From Sporodiniella umbellata (taxonomy: Eukaryota; Mucoromycota; Mucoromycetes; Mucorales; Rhizopodaceae): DNA of 64,000 bases. The notes under the pieces were generated by a model. The model was not told where the DNA came from. It made no database searches and saw nothing but the letters and a program-made list of their open reading frames with translations. This document shows positions 22,071-34,503 of this stretch, in pieces. A program made the translations under genes and the position numbers. The stretch lies in the NCBI GenBank assembly GCA_025677835.1, contig JAIXMR010000064.1:62001-126000 (forward strand). Reading direction: 5' to 3'. Numbering within the stretch: position 1 is the stretch's first letter; every line of letters begins with the position of its first letter.

Positions 22071-23910
22071 TTACTGTAAAGAGTCAGTCAAGGCAAACTC
22101 TCTACATGCTTTTTGTCTACCTGAATTGAAATCGAAAAATGGGTCTTCTGTTGACTCACATACATAATCTGACTCATCCAGACTTGTTTCTGCAGACTCA
22201 CCCTCGTCTTCCGTAAGCACTTCTAAATTCGCACCTGGTACAATGGGCGGCGTCATGTGACGCAGTAGGCCAAACTTGATGGACTTGAAAAACGGATGCG
22301 ATTTGACTTCAGACGCACCCGATTTAGAACCCAGGCGTTTGCCTTCTCGTTTAGCCAACAATTGCCGCATAAATGATTTACATTGACTTGAAACCGCCTG
22401 CGGTTCTCTTTGACGTTTGTTGGATGGTGGAATTGAGACCTCTTTAAATTGGATGTTTTTGAAAGTCTCATTACGATTATAGCCTTTGAATGGCGTCGTG
22501 CTATACTATTATCCTCCCCCTTAGTTTTCACTTTCTCCTCAAAAAATGCAACTTACCAACATCTCATATACCAAAATACCCAAAGTCCACCAATCTACAC
22601 TACTTGAATGTCCTTGCCCTTGAATAACTTCGGGTGCAATATATTCTAATTAAGAAGTGATTTTTAATTAAAAAAAAAAAAAAAAAAAAAAAACAAGGAG
22701 CCAAAAGGAAAAAGTAAGGTCTTTTATTCACACTCTTTTTTCTGCTTTTTTTTTTTCTTCTTCTTTTAGTTACCTTCTGTACCTACAAAACTATGAGCTC
22801 TTATGTCTGAAATGCACATTCTGGTATCAATCAAAGGTGGCTGATGATAATAATAAAGAGAAGCTATGAATTTAAAAATCTGCTTATTCAAAGGTGTTTG
22901 TCTTACTGTATTAGGAGCATTGAAAATACCAGGAGGGTTGGGTGGCAAAGACTTTTTGCTGAGATCAAAATCGCTTAACATAAGATGCCCACTTTCATGT
23001 AACAGGATATCTAACAGAAAAATAAGAACGATGGCAGAAATAAAGGTACACACATACTTTCTGGTTTCAAATCTCGGTAGATGAAACCATGAAGGTGCAA
23101 GTATTCCAGTGCAGCAATGACTTCTGCAGCGTAAAACCGGGCTCCTGCCTCATCAAGGCATTTACCAGGTCTTGACTGTAAAGCCCGAAAGAACTCACCT
23201 CCTAAACAGTATTCCATCACAAAATAAACATGGTCCTGACTCTGAAACGAATGATGGAGCGAGACAATAAAAGGATGATGTGCAGTGGATAGTATTTCTT
23301 GTTCGGTCAATACACGCTTTACTTTATTTCTATCCAGCATTTCTTTCTTGGAAAATACTGTACATGGGATCAATACACGTAGCCACAGCTCTCTTTTTAT
23401 AGGTTACCTTTCATAGCCAAATAACGATCGATGCCTTTTTGCTTTACCAAATACACTTTGCCCGCATCGCCTTTACCCAACAACCGCATCTTTGTAAAAC
23501 TGATGATGTGTTTATTTAGTGTTGTTGTAAAAAGCCAAAAAAAAAAAAAAAAAAAGTAGTGGTGGTGTTTTGTTTTACCTATTGGGTCCTACTTGGACTT
23601 GTTTAATCTTGACACTGTTGGCAGCGTAAGACCGGCGACGATGACCATAAGGACCGGTTTGTTTTTCTTCTACTACCATTGTAGTAGCCAAGGAGGAACT
23701 ACTTGAAGAATAGCCGCTCATCTTTTTGAATTCGGGATAAAACCAGCTTGTTCGTTTGCTCGAGGGTAAACTTCCGAAATCGTTGGGTATTCCTCCAAAT
23801 CCTGTTTGCTTCTTTTCTCCCTCATGCTTGACTGGTTTATGACCAAACACAGATCGAAGACGTGAAAAATGGGGTGTGCCATAGGTAGAAGGGGATCGAA
23901 TGGATGCCAT
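22071..23910 (-). CDS. fpk1: AGC kinase of the Fpk1/Kin82/nrc-2 family
   Basis: Seven exons (23910-23579, 23499-23408, 23357-23058, 23010-22907, 22840-22774, 22645-22557, 22505-22071), 472 codons. The N terminus is Ser/Tyr-rich. The kinase domain (about residues 110-405) has [67 protein letters not shown], a short insert, then SFVGTEEYIAPEV and [14 protein letters not shown]. The family mark is DFD instead of DFG, seen in nrc-2/Fpk1 and plant phototropin-type kinases. The C-terminal part has [18 protein letters not shown] and [11 protein letters not shown]. Yeast Fpk1/Fpk2 activate phospholipid flippases; nrc-2 represses conidiation in Neurospora. The insert between DFD and the activation loop is shorter than in many ascomycete members. 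Confidence 0.93.
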
Positions 23911-24060
23911 GTCTTCTAATTACACTCGGCAATCTTTTTTTTCACAATATAAAAGAAAAGACAAGAAAGAATAACCTGCTTGTTTTTTTTTTTTTTAAAA
24001 GCAAAAAGAAAAAAAAAAAAAAAAAGATAAAAGGAGAAGTGGAAAGTTATCTCTTTATCT

Positions 24061-24104
<44 letters not shown>

Positions 24105-24413
24105 GAGTATAGAACTTCCTCTTTTTTTTTTATGTATATATTTTCCTTTTACTCCCTTTTTTTTTTTTTGCGGTATTGCAACCTCAAAAAGGAGAGAAAA
24201 ATAGCACAATCCTTTTTTTTTTTTTTTTTTCTTAGCAGACAATAATAGATGTTATTACAAGTGTTTATTGTATATGTAGTGTGTGTGTGTGTGTGTGTGT
24301 GTGTATGTTTGTGTGTGTGTGTGTGTGTGTATGTTTGTGTGATGTGAAGGAAAGCAGTAATAATAAGAATGATAATAATAAAGAGAGAGGACTCAAACTA
24401 TAATACAAATAAA
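23911..24413. other. Fpk1-like promoter with TA and TG microsatellites
   Basis: About 500 bp between the Fpk1-like start and the SNT1-like stop. It contains a (TA)n tract at about 24065-24101, several A/T homopolymers and two (TG)n blocks at about 24279-24304 and 24310-24330. No gene seen. Confidence 0.65.
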
Positions 24414-27400
24414 TTAAGATCCAAACCAAGTTTCCCAACTGTTTTGATTGGCTTCCGTAGGATCATCGTTGTTTAATAGATCAGCTACCTTGGTTACAGC
24501 GGAAGAAGAGCTTGTTTCGGGCTCTCGTGGATGGGAGGGTCGGACTGTGTTTGGGTAGGGAGGAGGGGCGACAACAACAGGAGGGGGTGGATTCATCCGG
24601 TGGTTTACGGGTACAGGAAAGTAGCTGGTACGGGGTCCCATGGCATAGGCCTGTGTTGTGGGCGGTGGTGGTGGCGGTGCAGCGACTGTGGTGTTAGTTG
24701 GATAGGGGTAGGCTTGGGAGGGCTGCGGATGAGAGGGAGAGGCAACAGCTGAACTTCTCTGAGAAGAATGGAATCGGTCGACGATCTCCTTGAGTTGCAT
24801 TCTGTCTTCATTGTTTGTATAAAAGTTACGTACTTGGATGACTGTCTTGGTCTTCATTGCTATCGAGAGCTTCTCCCAGTCGCGACCATAGCTTTCGAGG
24901 TACTTTAGAAAATCGTTGCGTTCTGATACAGACCAGTAGGAAGAATACGAAGACCGTTTGTCTGTCAAAGACGTCGTACGATTGAGCTTACGATTGCTAC
25001 CGGGTTTGTTACCGTAGTCGCTGTCGACCCAGTCTTCGTCCATTGTGTTCTCGGTTCTTCCTGAAGCTGTCCTGATCCTTCGTCTTCGCTGAGCGCCAGC
25101 AATACCTCCGCCCGGAGGAAGCTGGGGTGGGGGCGTGCTGGTACGAAGTGTCGTATCGTCATACGCACCAGGCGCCCTCGAACGCGCTGTATCTTCTCGG
25201 TTCGACCCCATTTGAAACATGCCTACCAAAGCAGCAGCAGCATCTTCTTCTTCTGCCTTCAGGTCTATACGACCACTAAAGTTGGTTTCGTTCGTCGACT
25301 GGCTCTCACGCGGGTTGCTCTCTTCGTCAAACACGTTGGGTCCGTTCTTTCGCTTAAAGTTGTGATAAAAGTTACGGACCTGCTCTTCGGTTTTGGAAGG
25401 CAAGAGAGCTGATACGCGAGAAAAGTTTCGACCGTGCTGTTTAAAAGCTTCGATGACAGTCTCCTTCTCTCGATCGGTCCATTTGGTAGAACCTCCTGAA
25501 TATACTTTTTCATCTTCCTCCTCTCCAGAGCCTTCCATCGTACGTTTGCTTGTGTCACTGGGGTAAATGAGATCTGCCAGTTGCATCGATTCGCGTGGCG
25601 AGCGGCCTTTGCGACGAGGTGGTTGGGGTCCAGAGAGACTCAGGGCGGTAGGTTGTGGTGAAGCTTGGGCACGACGCTTGCTTTCTTGAAAAACCGTGTC
25701 GTTGTCTTCGGAGACGACGCCACTTGTGGAGGCAGATGGGCGTTTGGCTCTCTTTCTTTCGGTACCCCAATAGGTCTGTTCGATATCGCGAAGCTCTCGA
25801 CTCTTTCGCTCGGCGTCTTTCTCCTTGGCCTTTCGCGAATTCTGAGCTTCCCCAATATCGGCCATCAATGCGGATCCCTTACTCTTGGCTTTGCGAGTCG
25901 TCGATCCTGATTCGCCAGTCACAGCACGAATCGCAGCTGCGATCCTGTCACGGTGCTTATTGGTCTTGCCCCGTCTGCCCTTTTTCATTAACGCCTTAAA
26001 GTCAATCTTTTTCTTTTTACGGTAGTAGAACAGAACGCATTGAGGTGCGGTCTTGGTGCCCACAGCTCGAGAGATACGCTCAAACTGTTTGGGATACATC
26101 ATGTAGCTCTCCATAAACGTCGTCACTTCCTGTTGGTTCCAGATATCGCCTGTGTCGGGCCCAGTATGGTAGTATGTCAATGGGTCCTCAATCAGTCCGC
26201 TACGGTCATCGAATGTACGCATACGTTCACGGATGTCCATAATCATGGGTGGGATGGTGGCCGTGGTCTTTTTCGCACGAGACTCAGGGTTTCTCATCTC
26301 GGCCGTTTCCAACGATTGAATGATCTCCAGCAGTTCAGCTTCTGAACGAGCTGCGTCGGATGTATAGAGTCCATTGCTTGTGTAAGGGGTCGAAGCGCCA
26401 TTGTTCTTGAAACGAAGCGCATCCGAAGCGCCGGCTACAAAAATAACGTGATCAATATACTCTTCGGATCCAGACTCATCCCGTCTTCGATTCGAACCAC
26501 GGTGGTACTTTTCAGACCCTTTACGTTCATGTTCTCGAATGCGGTCCAAGGCAAGGTTTTTTTCTTTCCATTGTTCGTACAACGACTTGAACTCGTTCTT
26601 CAAAGCCTTTTCTTTCTTTTTCAGACCATTGTCTTGAGCACGCAGCGTATTGGCCATCTTGACCCGTAACCTTTCAAACCCTTTTACGTTTGCTTTGTAG
26701 CAGTCGTAGTCCTCGATACGTTTATAGAGCGGTTTGGACCATTTTTCTTCATCCGACCAATGTTCGTCCATGTCCTCGTCCTTGTCCTGCCAGCCACCCA
26801 TCATTTTAGAGTTCTCTTTGGCAATCTTTTTATTGTCCTCGAGGATCTGTTCACATAAAAGCTCGTCCATCTCGTCCGTACCTCTCAATTGGTTGATGAG
26901 CAACTGGGGTCGTTTACGCATCACAGGCGAGTCGGCCAATTGACTTAGTTTGGTAGTACTCGTGGTATCTTCGTCCATCGCTTGGAGCGCCTGTTTCTTG
27001 GCTTCCTCATGTTGGGCTTTTCTTTGCTCTTCGTTATCTTCCTCATCTTCGTTGTCTTCCTCTCCATGCGCCTTGTTTTCTTCTTCACGTCGTGTGGCCG
27101 CCTCAAGCATCTCCTCATATCGACTGATCTCGTTTTCTATATGATCAATGCGCTCCACAATCTGTTCTTGGGTCATCTCGGGTGGTACCTCGACCTTTTC
27201 TTGTTTGATTTCTAAAGGTGTCTGTTCTTCTTTTTTATTATCTGCCAAAGAATCTACTTGATCTGGTATATTGTCAATCTCCATCGGTGTCTCCTCAACT
27301 GTATAGAACGCTATCAATGAACACACTGCCTCTTGTTTTTTTTTTTTTTTTTTTTTAAAAAAGAAAAAAAGAGATATCTGTTTAGACATACCTTTAGGTT

Positions 27401-29058
27401 TGACATTCTGTGGTGGGGAAGGAGCTTTTGGTTTCTCTTGTTCAGGTAGAGACACTTGTTGCTTTGGTGCTTCAAGTCTGAGTGGAATTCGCGCCTGCGC
27501 TTGGATCGGTTTAGGTTGGCTTTGTAATTGAATTGGGTCTTCTTGCGTTTTAGAGGTAGGTGAAGGTTCTTCTGGACGCTTGGGCAACTCTTGTCGGTTT
27601 GATTCTGGTTCATGAGGTCTTGAAGGCAGTGGTTGTTTTTCAAGTAGCTGTCGTTCAGGTTCTTTCTTGGGCGATTGCTTTTCCGGTACTTGTTCTTTTG
27701 GTACTGGCGCTTCTTGTTTTTGAGGGGATTCGATTGGTTTAGGAACCATCTGGGGTGGATTAAAAACGGGCGGGGGTGTTGGCCCAGATGGCTCTTGTGG
27801 ACTTGCTTTAGGGCGCACTCGGGCTGTTTCTTGTTGAGGGGCTCGAGGTTTTTCCTGTGGTGAGTCCTGTGTTGACTCTTGAGTTAGCTCGGGTTGTTTT
27901 GAAGCTTTTGATGACTCCTCTTGAGGTCGCTGGGTAGGCGTAGGGAGCATGGGTTGTTCTTGCTTTTGCGTTAGCGACGATGGTTGTTTTTGGATCTGGA
28001 GGGGTTGCTGAGGTAGAGCAGCTGGCTTGGTAGAGTCGTTGTTATTTCTATTAAAATTATTGCTATTATTGTAAGGTTTCTCTCGTTCACGTTCACGATC
28101 CATCATTCTTCTATCATCAGCTTGAGGTCTCCAACCGGGCCTTCCTGGCCCTCCTCTTCCACTACCACTTCCACCACCATTGCCTGGACGATAGCGGTCA
28201 TAATCTGAAGGTGGCGGTCTTCTATAGTAGTCCCTATCATCCAGTCGATCACGCTCGTAGTAAGGTATGCCGGGTGAAGGAGGCAAGTCTCTATCGTTTC
28301 GGTATGAGTCTCCACTGAACGGAGGAGGTCCATAACCGGGCGTATCGTATCTCATATAGCTAACAGCGAAAGAAAGAAAAAAGTAAGCCTTTACTATCTA
28401 TAGAAGTGCTTCTCTCATGAATTTTCTTTTTATACCGTCTATCATAATCACGGCGACGTTCTTCATCTCTGTATCTTCGTTCACGCCAATCAACGTATCT
28501 TCCATAGGGTTCTGGGGGTGCTGGAGGATTTGGTTTATCATCTTTCAAGTCTTTAGAAGTACTGCTGCCACCCAATGGGATCTTATCTTTTGGTTCTTTT
28601 TTTTTATCAAGTGAGTATTAACAAGTGTATGAAGAAATAAAAACAAAAAGAAAATCTACCATCTCTTCGAAGCGGCCCTGGTGGGATTTTTGAATAAGAA
28701 TGCGGCGGAGGTGGAGGTGGATAATGTAGGTCATCACGGTAATAAGGTGCATATCTATATTCCTTTTTAAATAAGCTTTGTGTACTGGAGTTTTTTGTTT
28801 TGTTATTTTTGAAGCTAACCTATCCCGTCGAGGTGGCATGTAACGATCATCTCTCAACATTCGCTCACGATCCCGTTCTCTGTCTCTCAAGTCTCTGTAA
28901 TCGTCTAAAGCAGCTGACATGCTTCGACCCGATCGATAATTGTAATCATAACGGTATCTTGAAGAATACCTTCCATCACTGTAAGGAGGCGGTGACCGTG
29001 ACCGAGAAGGCGAGCGAGAATGTGTTCCATGTGAAGATGTTGAGCCTGTTGCGCTCAT
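24414..29058 (-). CDS. Three-SANT corepressor, SNT1/NCoR-like
   Basis: Five exons (29058-28820, 28754-28660, 28595-28436, 28359-27392, 27298-24414), 1448 codons. The N-terminal third is low-complexity: RS and RD/RE repeats, then long Pro/Gln/Lys-rich stretches. A coiled-coil acidic region (EQIVERIDHIENEISRYEEM) and a conserved block precede three SANT/Myb domains at about residues 865-920 (IWNQQEVTTFMESYMMYPKQ), 1093-1145 (TKWTDREKETVIEAFKQHGR) and 1277-1330 (SSYWSVSERNDFLKYLESYG). This matches fungal Snt1 and animal NCoR/SMRT, scaffolds of Set3-type histone deacetylase complexes. The intron 27391-27299 is exactly 93 nt and has no stop, so unspliced RNA would still read through. A CRE-like element lies about 100 bp upstream of the ATG. 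Confidence 0.9.
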
Positions 29059-29166
29059 TTTATAAGGTTGTTATATTTTTGGTTTGTTGAAACGTGAAAA
29101 AAGTAAAATAAATAAAAAAAAAGAAAAGAAAAAAAAAATTGAGGGAAAGGCTGAGCTGACGTCAAT

Positions 29167-29201
<35 letters not shown>

Positions 29202-30377
29202 TTTTTTTTGAGAGACATTACAACTTTTTTCACAGAGGCAAAGTCGCTGCTTTAAATAAGCCCTGAACTTTTAGATTGAAAGTGCAAGTTTCTTGATTGG
29301 TAATACTCTAATTTGACTGTACAGGTTTTTGGTACCACCCGTTTCCCATAGAACACTTGCCTTTTTTGGATAAAGAGGTGAGCTTTTAGTTCATTCAGTT
29401 TGATTGTGCAAAAGTAAAACGCGTACATCGAAATGACTCACCAGCCACACAACCTCTACGTCTCAGCTATTTGCCAACTTCTTGACTGTTTCGAACACTG
29501 CTTGCTTTATGAGCTTTCCTAGTCTCATGTTTGTATATCAAAAGAAATATTCCCAAAGTACAAAAGTATGCGTCATAAGGTTAAAAAAAGCCCTCTTGTT
29601 TTTTTTTTTTTTTTGAGTTTCATAGCTAGTGATGTAGAAAAGGCCTCACGCTTGTATGACAGGTAAAAGGAAACTAAAGACGTCAACTTGCACGTACTGT
29701 ACAAAACTTGAGTGTTTTTGAGAGATGAACGTATTCCTCCTATGGAAAAGTTTATCGTCTTCTGAAAGGAGAGTTTCGTGCGGTTCTTTTGTTGTTATAG
29801 AATGGTTTTACATAGCATTTTTTGGATACCATCGTAGGGATCCAAAGCTGCATTTTTCTTTTTTAGGAAAGGCATACAATGATAAAAGAGACATCCAAAA
29901 AAAAAAAGAAGGGTTTATCAAACCTACAGTTTTTTTTTTTTTTTTTTTTAAGAGAACCACATGTAAATCGAACGCTGCCTGTATTCTTTGAGTAGTAACA
30001 TGCCGTTTTTGGTACCATACTATGATACATGCTTTTTATGATTATTGAGTAGAAATTCTTGAAATGTTAAAAAGACAAAATGTAGTGCTTTCATCAACTG
30101 ACATTTTTATCTACAGTCAATCAATAGGAAAAAAAGGCTACCGCTTTTAACAAAAATACCGAGACACTTTTTTGGTCTAGACAATGCTCTGGTATACCAA
30201 AAAAAAAAAAAAAGAAATGATTTAAGGCTATCTTTTAAACAACCCTCAAAGTGAACAAGTCAAGTGTTGATTGTTCACTGTGGACGTATATTTAAAACTC
30301 AATGACTATTCTATTTATTTGTTTTGATTTTTGTTTTCATTTTCCCTTTCTTTTTTTTTTTAAAAAAAAAAAAGGAA
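29059..30377. other. Intergenic region between SNT1-like and CENP-W-like genes
   Basis: About 1.3 kb. The SNT1-side promoter has A-runs and the palindrome TGACGTCA at 29157-29164. An ACGCGT lies at 29419-29424. The rest is AT-rich with T/A homopolymers (29600-29614, 29931-29950, 30198-30212). The short open frames (for example 29725-29991) have no recognisable domain. Confidence 0.6.
29157..29164. promoter_or_regulatory. CRE-like palindrome TGACGTCA upstream of SNT1-like gene
   Basis: Perfect 8-bp CREB/ATF palindrome about 100 bp upstream of the minus-strand ATG at 29058. Similar elements at similar distances precede H3, the proteasome alpha-4 gene and the complex I 24-kDa gene in this window. 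Confidence 0.45.
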
Positions 30378-30652
30378 ATGGTAAAGGATAGTTTTGATCG
30401 CGAAAAATGTAGAAAGATAATATCAAAAAAGTTGAATGGAAAAAAGTTGGGACCTAATGTTGAGCTTCTTGTAAAAAAAAAAAAAAAAAAAAAAGAAAGG
30501 GATTCTAAAAATCAATCTAGATTTATTTGAATTTTCTTTGCTTTATGGGCGATTTTTCCAAGACAGCTGAAGAAAGTTCATTAAAAAACAATCGCAAGAT
30601 TGTTAGTCGACAAGATATTGTAGAAGCATTAGAAGTAGGATTCTTGTCATAA
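30378..30652 (+). CDS. CENP-W-like histone-fold protein (short gene)
   Basis: Two exons (30378-30470, 30521-30652) joined by a 50-nt intron (GTAAAA...ATCTAG), 74 codons. Joined, the protein reads as a single histone fold: helix 1 FDREKCRKIISKKLNG, loop KKLGPN, helix 2 LLIYLNFLCFMGDFSKTAEE, loop RKIVSR, helix 3 QDIVEALEVGFLS. Helix 2 resembles human CENP-W (LL.HLN.L.F....AEES), and the length is right for this very small family. CENP-W pairs with CENP-T in the inner kinetochore. Other small histone-fold families (Dpb3/POLE4 type) are the main alternative. The intron contains a 22-nt A run. No second supporting feature is available, so the call rests on the pattern alone. Confidence 0.55.
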
Positions 30653-30982
30653 AAAGAGTGTCTTGTTAATCATTCCCAGAAAACGCTACGTAAATACCGT
30701 GGATAGACTTTCTTTACACCCATCATTCTTTTCTCGCATTGCATTATTCAAGCTGTCCATTCAACCATTTTCCTCTGTTTTTATTTATTCATCTCTCTGT
30801 TCCTATCACACCCGTCGTTTCTTAGCTCTGAAAATAAAAGGAGGAGAGAAAGCTGAACTGGAACAGAATGTATCGATAGCCGTGGTTTAGCCGCCCATTT
30901 TTTTTTTTTTTTTTTTTTCTAGAGAAAGCCTTACCCGACGGTCACAGTGTTTTCTCTCTCTCTCTCTCTTTTAATTATTATT
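30653..30982. other. Short intergenic region before Dlt1 gene
   Basis: About 330 bp with a T run at 30898-30918 and a (TC)n tract at about 30953-30969 directly before the Dlt1 ATG. No gene seen. Confidence 0.55.
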
Positions 30983-31973
30983 ATGAAGTCCACTCGGTCA
31001 TCGCAATGCTTATATACCACTTCGTTATTCATTCTTATTCTTTTGACAGCAGTGTGTGTTGCCATTTCAGCAGCTGATGTCAGTATACAAGCTTTGGCAA
31101 ACAAGACAACCACAGGTATATTCGACTTTAGAAATTTGGTGGTGGTAGGAGGAACCTATGTAGTGTTGGTACGACAAGTTAAAAAGAGAGAAAAAAAAAA
31201 GAAAGCTGATTCTTGCCCTTTGTTTGTTTTTTGTAAGGCTTTTGCTTCACTACTGTTCACATGTAGTCGTGTACTTTCTGTGAGACGATCTTTGCATATT
31301 ATTCCGAAAGCGCATATTCCTATCAGAAAAACCGATCTTCCTAAAGTAAAACCAAAAAAAAAAAAAAAAAAAGAGAGAAATCAAATAAAAATTAGATGTG
31401 AAAAGAATAACATGAATTTACAGAAAACGTACCTTTCACTCAAAAACGAATTTGATACTGTCAAAAGAATAAGAGAAAACACGGTGCCTCGATCGGAAGA
31501 TATCCAGGCTGTAGGCTGGGCCAAACCTGGTATGGTTTCCAAAAAAAAAAAAAAAAAAAAAAAAGAGAGACTCAAAGAGTATAGGCACACCTCTATTTGA
31601 AGGGTTAGATTTCAAACAGGCTATTGCCAGAACACCTGCGATTGTTGAAAGTGCAGCGATGAATATTGACGTTGGCTACCAAAGACCGGCTTATTGCCCT
31701 GTACGACAGTACATTGAGTTTCTCATTGGGGAAGGCTTGGTGGACAAACAGCTTGGATCGACGTATGTACAAGGTTATGAGATTGCGAGATTCAGTCGTG
31801 ATCCTCTTAGTCAACAACAGTATATTGTTATTATGAAATACCTGGCGACCCTATTGAAAAACATGGGTTACACCATCAAACCAAACACGGCCAGACCCGA
31901 GGGTCTACATGAAAACACAGGGACTGTCAGCAGTCGTAAGACAACCAACAGCATGCTATCACACTACTGGTGA
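30983..31973 (+). CDS. DLT1: Dlt1-like membrane protein (defect at low temperature)
   Basis: Four exons (30983-31168, 31238-31345, 31424-31529, 31585-31973), 262 codons. There are two N-terminal hydrophobic segments (SLFILILLTAVCVAISAA; LVVVGGTYVVLAFASLLF) and then a cytosolic domain with IPKAHIPIRKTDLPK, TPLFEGLDFKQAIARTPAIV, YCPVRQYIEFLIGEGLVDKQ and YVQGYEIARFS. These features and their order fit the fungal Dlt1 family; yeast dlt1 mutants are cold-sensitive and the molecular role is unknown. All three introns carry homopolymer A runs. The ATG at 30983 was preferred over the upstream in-frame ATG (30947), which lies in a TC-repeat leader. Confidence 0.8.
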
Positions 31974-32168
31974 AAGGGTTGTTTCAGAAACACTCGAATG
32001 TGGATTGATGTGTTGGGACAAACATGACTGTGAAACGTCAAGGAGGTGAAAGTCAAAGGGAGCGATAGATATTTTATAGAGAATAATAAAAAACAAAAAC
32101 AAAAAAAAATAAGGATGTGTGTGGGGGGAGATGATATGCAAAGAGAGAGAGAGAGATAGGATATTGTT

Positions 32169-33581
32169 TTAAAAGTCTGATGTTGTATGTTCGTTTTTCT
32201 CAAGGGTGGATGAATGACTGGAGTCAGTATCAAGTACGTTTTGATTAGAGTCTTGTACTCTGTTAGCTACGCAAAAGATGAGAGGAAAAGAGAGAAAGAC
32301 GAGGACCCAACAGATGAGGCATTCCCACTTGAGAGGAATGTTGACAGCGTCGATACCAAAGGAGATGGCGGCACCAGCGCTTTGGGTAGCCTTATAGAAA
32401 CCGGCATAACGCGCGAGTAAGGAAGGGTCGTTGGACATGGCGCCCATGAGCCAATACATGTAGGTCTGATAGAGAGCATCGCTAAAACCAAAGAACATGT
32501 AGAGCACAAAGGGGCCACCGAAACCGGGATCTTTCCAGCCAATGGGCTGATTGAAACTGTTATCAAACGAGAGCTGAAAGACAAAGCCACCAGCCCAGAC
32601 AGCCATAAGGACGAGAAAAAGAAGGGCGAGGGACAGGAGAGCGCGACCGCGTCGGTTCATGCTTTGGCAATCCAAAAGACAGCCCAAGAGAAGGGAGGCG
32701 ATGATCTGCATGGCCCAGTACATGGTATCGTTCAAGGCTCTTGCGGACGAATTGAAATAGACTGCGTTCACTCTGAATTGGTAGGAATAGAACCAATTGG
32801 AGGCCAAGAAGGCGGGAATGAGACAGATCATACGCCATTCTTTCCATACGTTCAAGACCCCTTTGAGTTCTTCTGTCCAATGCAGCGGCTTGGCGACCGA
32901 GACCTTGGTACCATCGGGTCGTGTGACGCGCTGGGGGCTAGCGATGGCCAGGGAGAGGACGACACCGATCAACATGACAATGACAAAGGCAATATAGGTA
33001 CTGGTCGACACCCCACCGGATTCAGCCTCTTCCAGGTTGAGACCCAAGGCGATCAGGGAGCCGAGAATGCCACCGGTGTTGAAAAGAGCCCAAAAGATGG
33101 CTACATATTTCCCCTTGTTTTTTTCTTCAGGATAGGCCATCATGATCGCTCCTTGCGCAGACCAAAAGATACCTGCACAACAACCCAGGATGGCACCTGC
33201 CGCAATCACAAAGCCTGAGGTCTGTCGACGATCATAGACCCAGAGCGAGGCTGCATAGAGTACATAACCTACAGAACCCATCTGATCATCTCGGTCAGTG
33301 ATCTATGGATGTATGGATGGATGTATATTAGTTACCGTCAATGTGTATTTGACACCGAGCGTGTTGGTGACCGTGCCAGAGAAAAAACCCACAATGGCAA
33401 AACATCCGTACAAAGCACCGTTGGCGGAATCTATCAATGCCACATTGGAACTCATCGAACCACCTGCACCCAGTCCCAATAACGCATTGAACATTCCTGG
33501 ACAACACAGACAGACAAACCCCAAAATCACCACCTGTACTATAGGCGTATAATATTTTCCTAAAAATGACCTGGCTGCCAT
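32169..33581 (-). CDS. UNC93-like major facilitator transporter
   Basis: Two exons (33581-33336, 33281-32169), 452 codons. About eleven to twelve hydrophobic segments run the whole length. The start MAARSFLGKYYTPIVQVVIL is followed by FVCLCCPGMFNALLGLGAGG, typical of UNC93-like fungal proteins, then AILGCCAGIFWSAQGAIMMA and WFYSYQFRVNAVYFNSSARA. The loop between the halves contains a K/R-rich segment (SPQRVTRPDGTKV). The C-terminal tail is Ser/Asp-rich and hydrophilic. Substrate is unknown; fungal members are sometimes labelled as ion-channel regulatory or DUF895 proteins. The ATG at 33581 is the first in frame; the frame is also open upstream but only through a TTG. Confidence 0.9.
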
Positions 33582-33682
33582 GCTTTCAAGGTAAATCAAT
33601 AGAATAATAATAATAAAAAAAAAAAAAAAAAAAGAGAGAGAGAGAAAAAGAAAGAAATGCTTGGTTTTTATAGCTAGGAAAT

Positions 33683-33716
<34 letters not shown>

Positions 33717-34467
33717 AGGCAGCTAGTTTAATTTCGGATAGTTTTATTTACTTTTGGCTTTTGATTTTGATAGCCCGATGGCTGACGAAAGTAAACATGT
33801 GTGGGGAAAAAGATAGAAAAAGACAACGTCAGGCCCAAGCGTGGGTGGCATACAAGCCTTTTTTTTTTTTTTTTTTTTTTTACTTTATTTTTTTTTTTTT
33901 TTGAAGGATGAGGTACAGCCATGAGGGTATTGAAAGTAGAACCCGGATGAGCCCTGAAAAAGGGTTCTCTATTATGTCATTTGTAGCCATCAGGGTTCGA
34001 TTGAAATACGTGGGAAAAGAAGGGTGCAAGACTTTCCCCACACCGGTATTTTAAATCCAAGAGCCTCTGTTCAACCCTGCGATCGTTTGCGTCTCTACCA
34101 AAGATAACCATGCTTTGGGTTAATTAAAAATAAGGAGATGGGGGGGGAAAGGAGGAGGAGAGAGAGGGGTGGGGGGGAAGCCTACCGTACTTACCTCTAA
34201 TCCATACCTTCTTTTCCACATGTCCATGGGAAAAGCTTGGAAAAAAAAAAAAAAAAGTCTTTTTCAGGGTAAACTTACAGACGTCTTCTAAACAAAACAT
34301 GGGTCACAAGCGATACTCGGTCAAGAAAAAATCGAAACCCTCCAGGCTATTTGCACCCGTCAAGAACGGATCCTTCCAACCAAGAGTTTCTAAAGCACAC
34401 AGGCTTGGTTTCCAAACAGGGAAATGACGTGATACGGTGTAGACGACAGCTCGGGTAGTTCAAACAG

Positions 34468-34503
<36 letters not shown>

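Noticed and set aside
27299..27391. Phe/Lys-run segment treated as coding
   Set aside because: It is bounded by a good donor and acceptor and is exactly a homopolymer-bearing intron; the family does not need it.
33980..34000. tRNA T-arm-like GGTTCGATT
   Set aside because: No matching acceptor or D-arm upstream and the T-stem does not pair.
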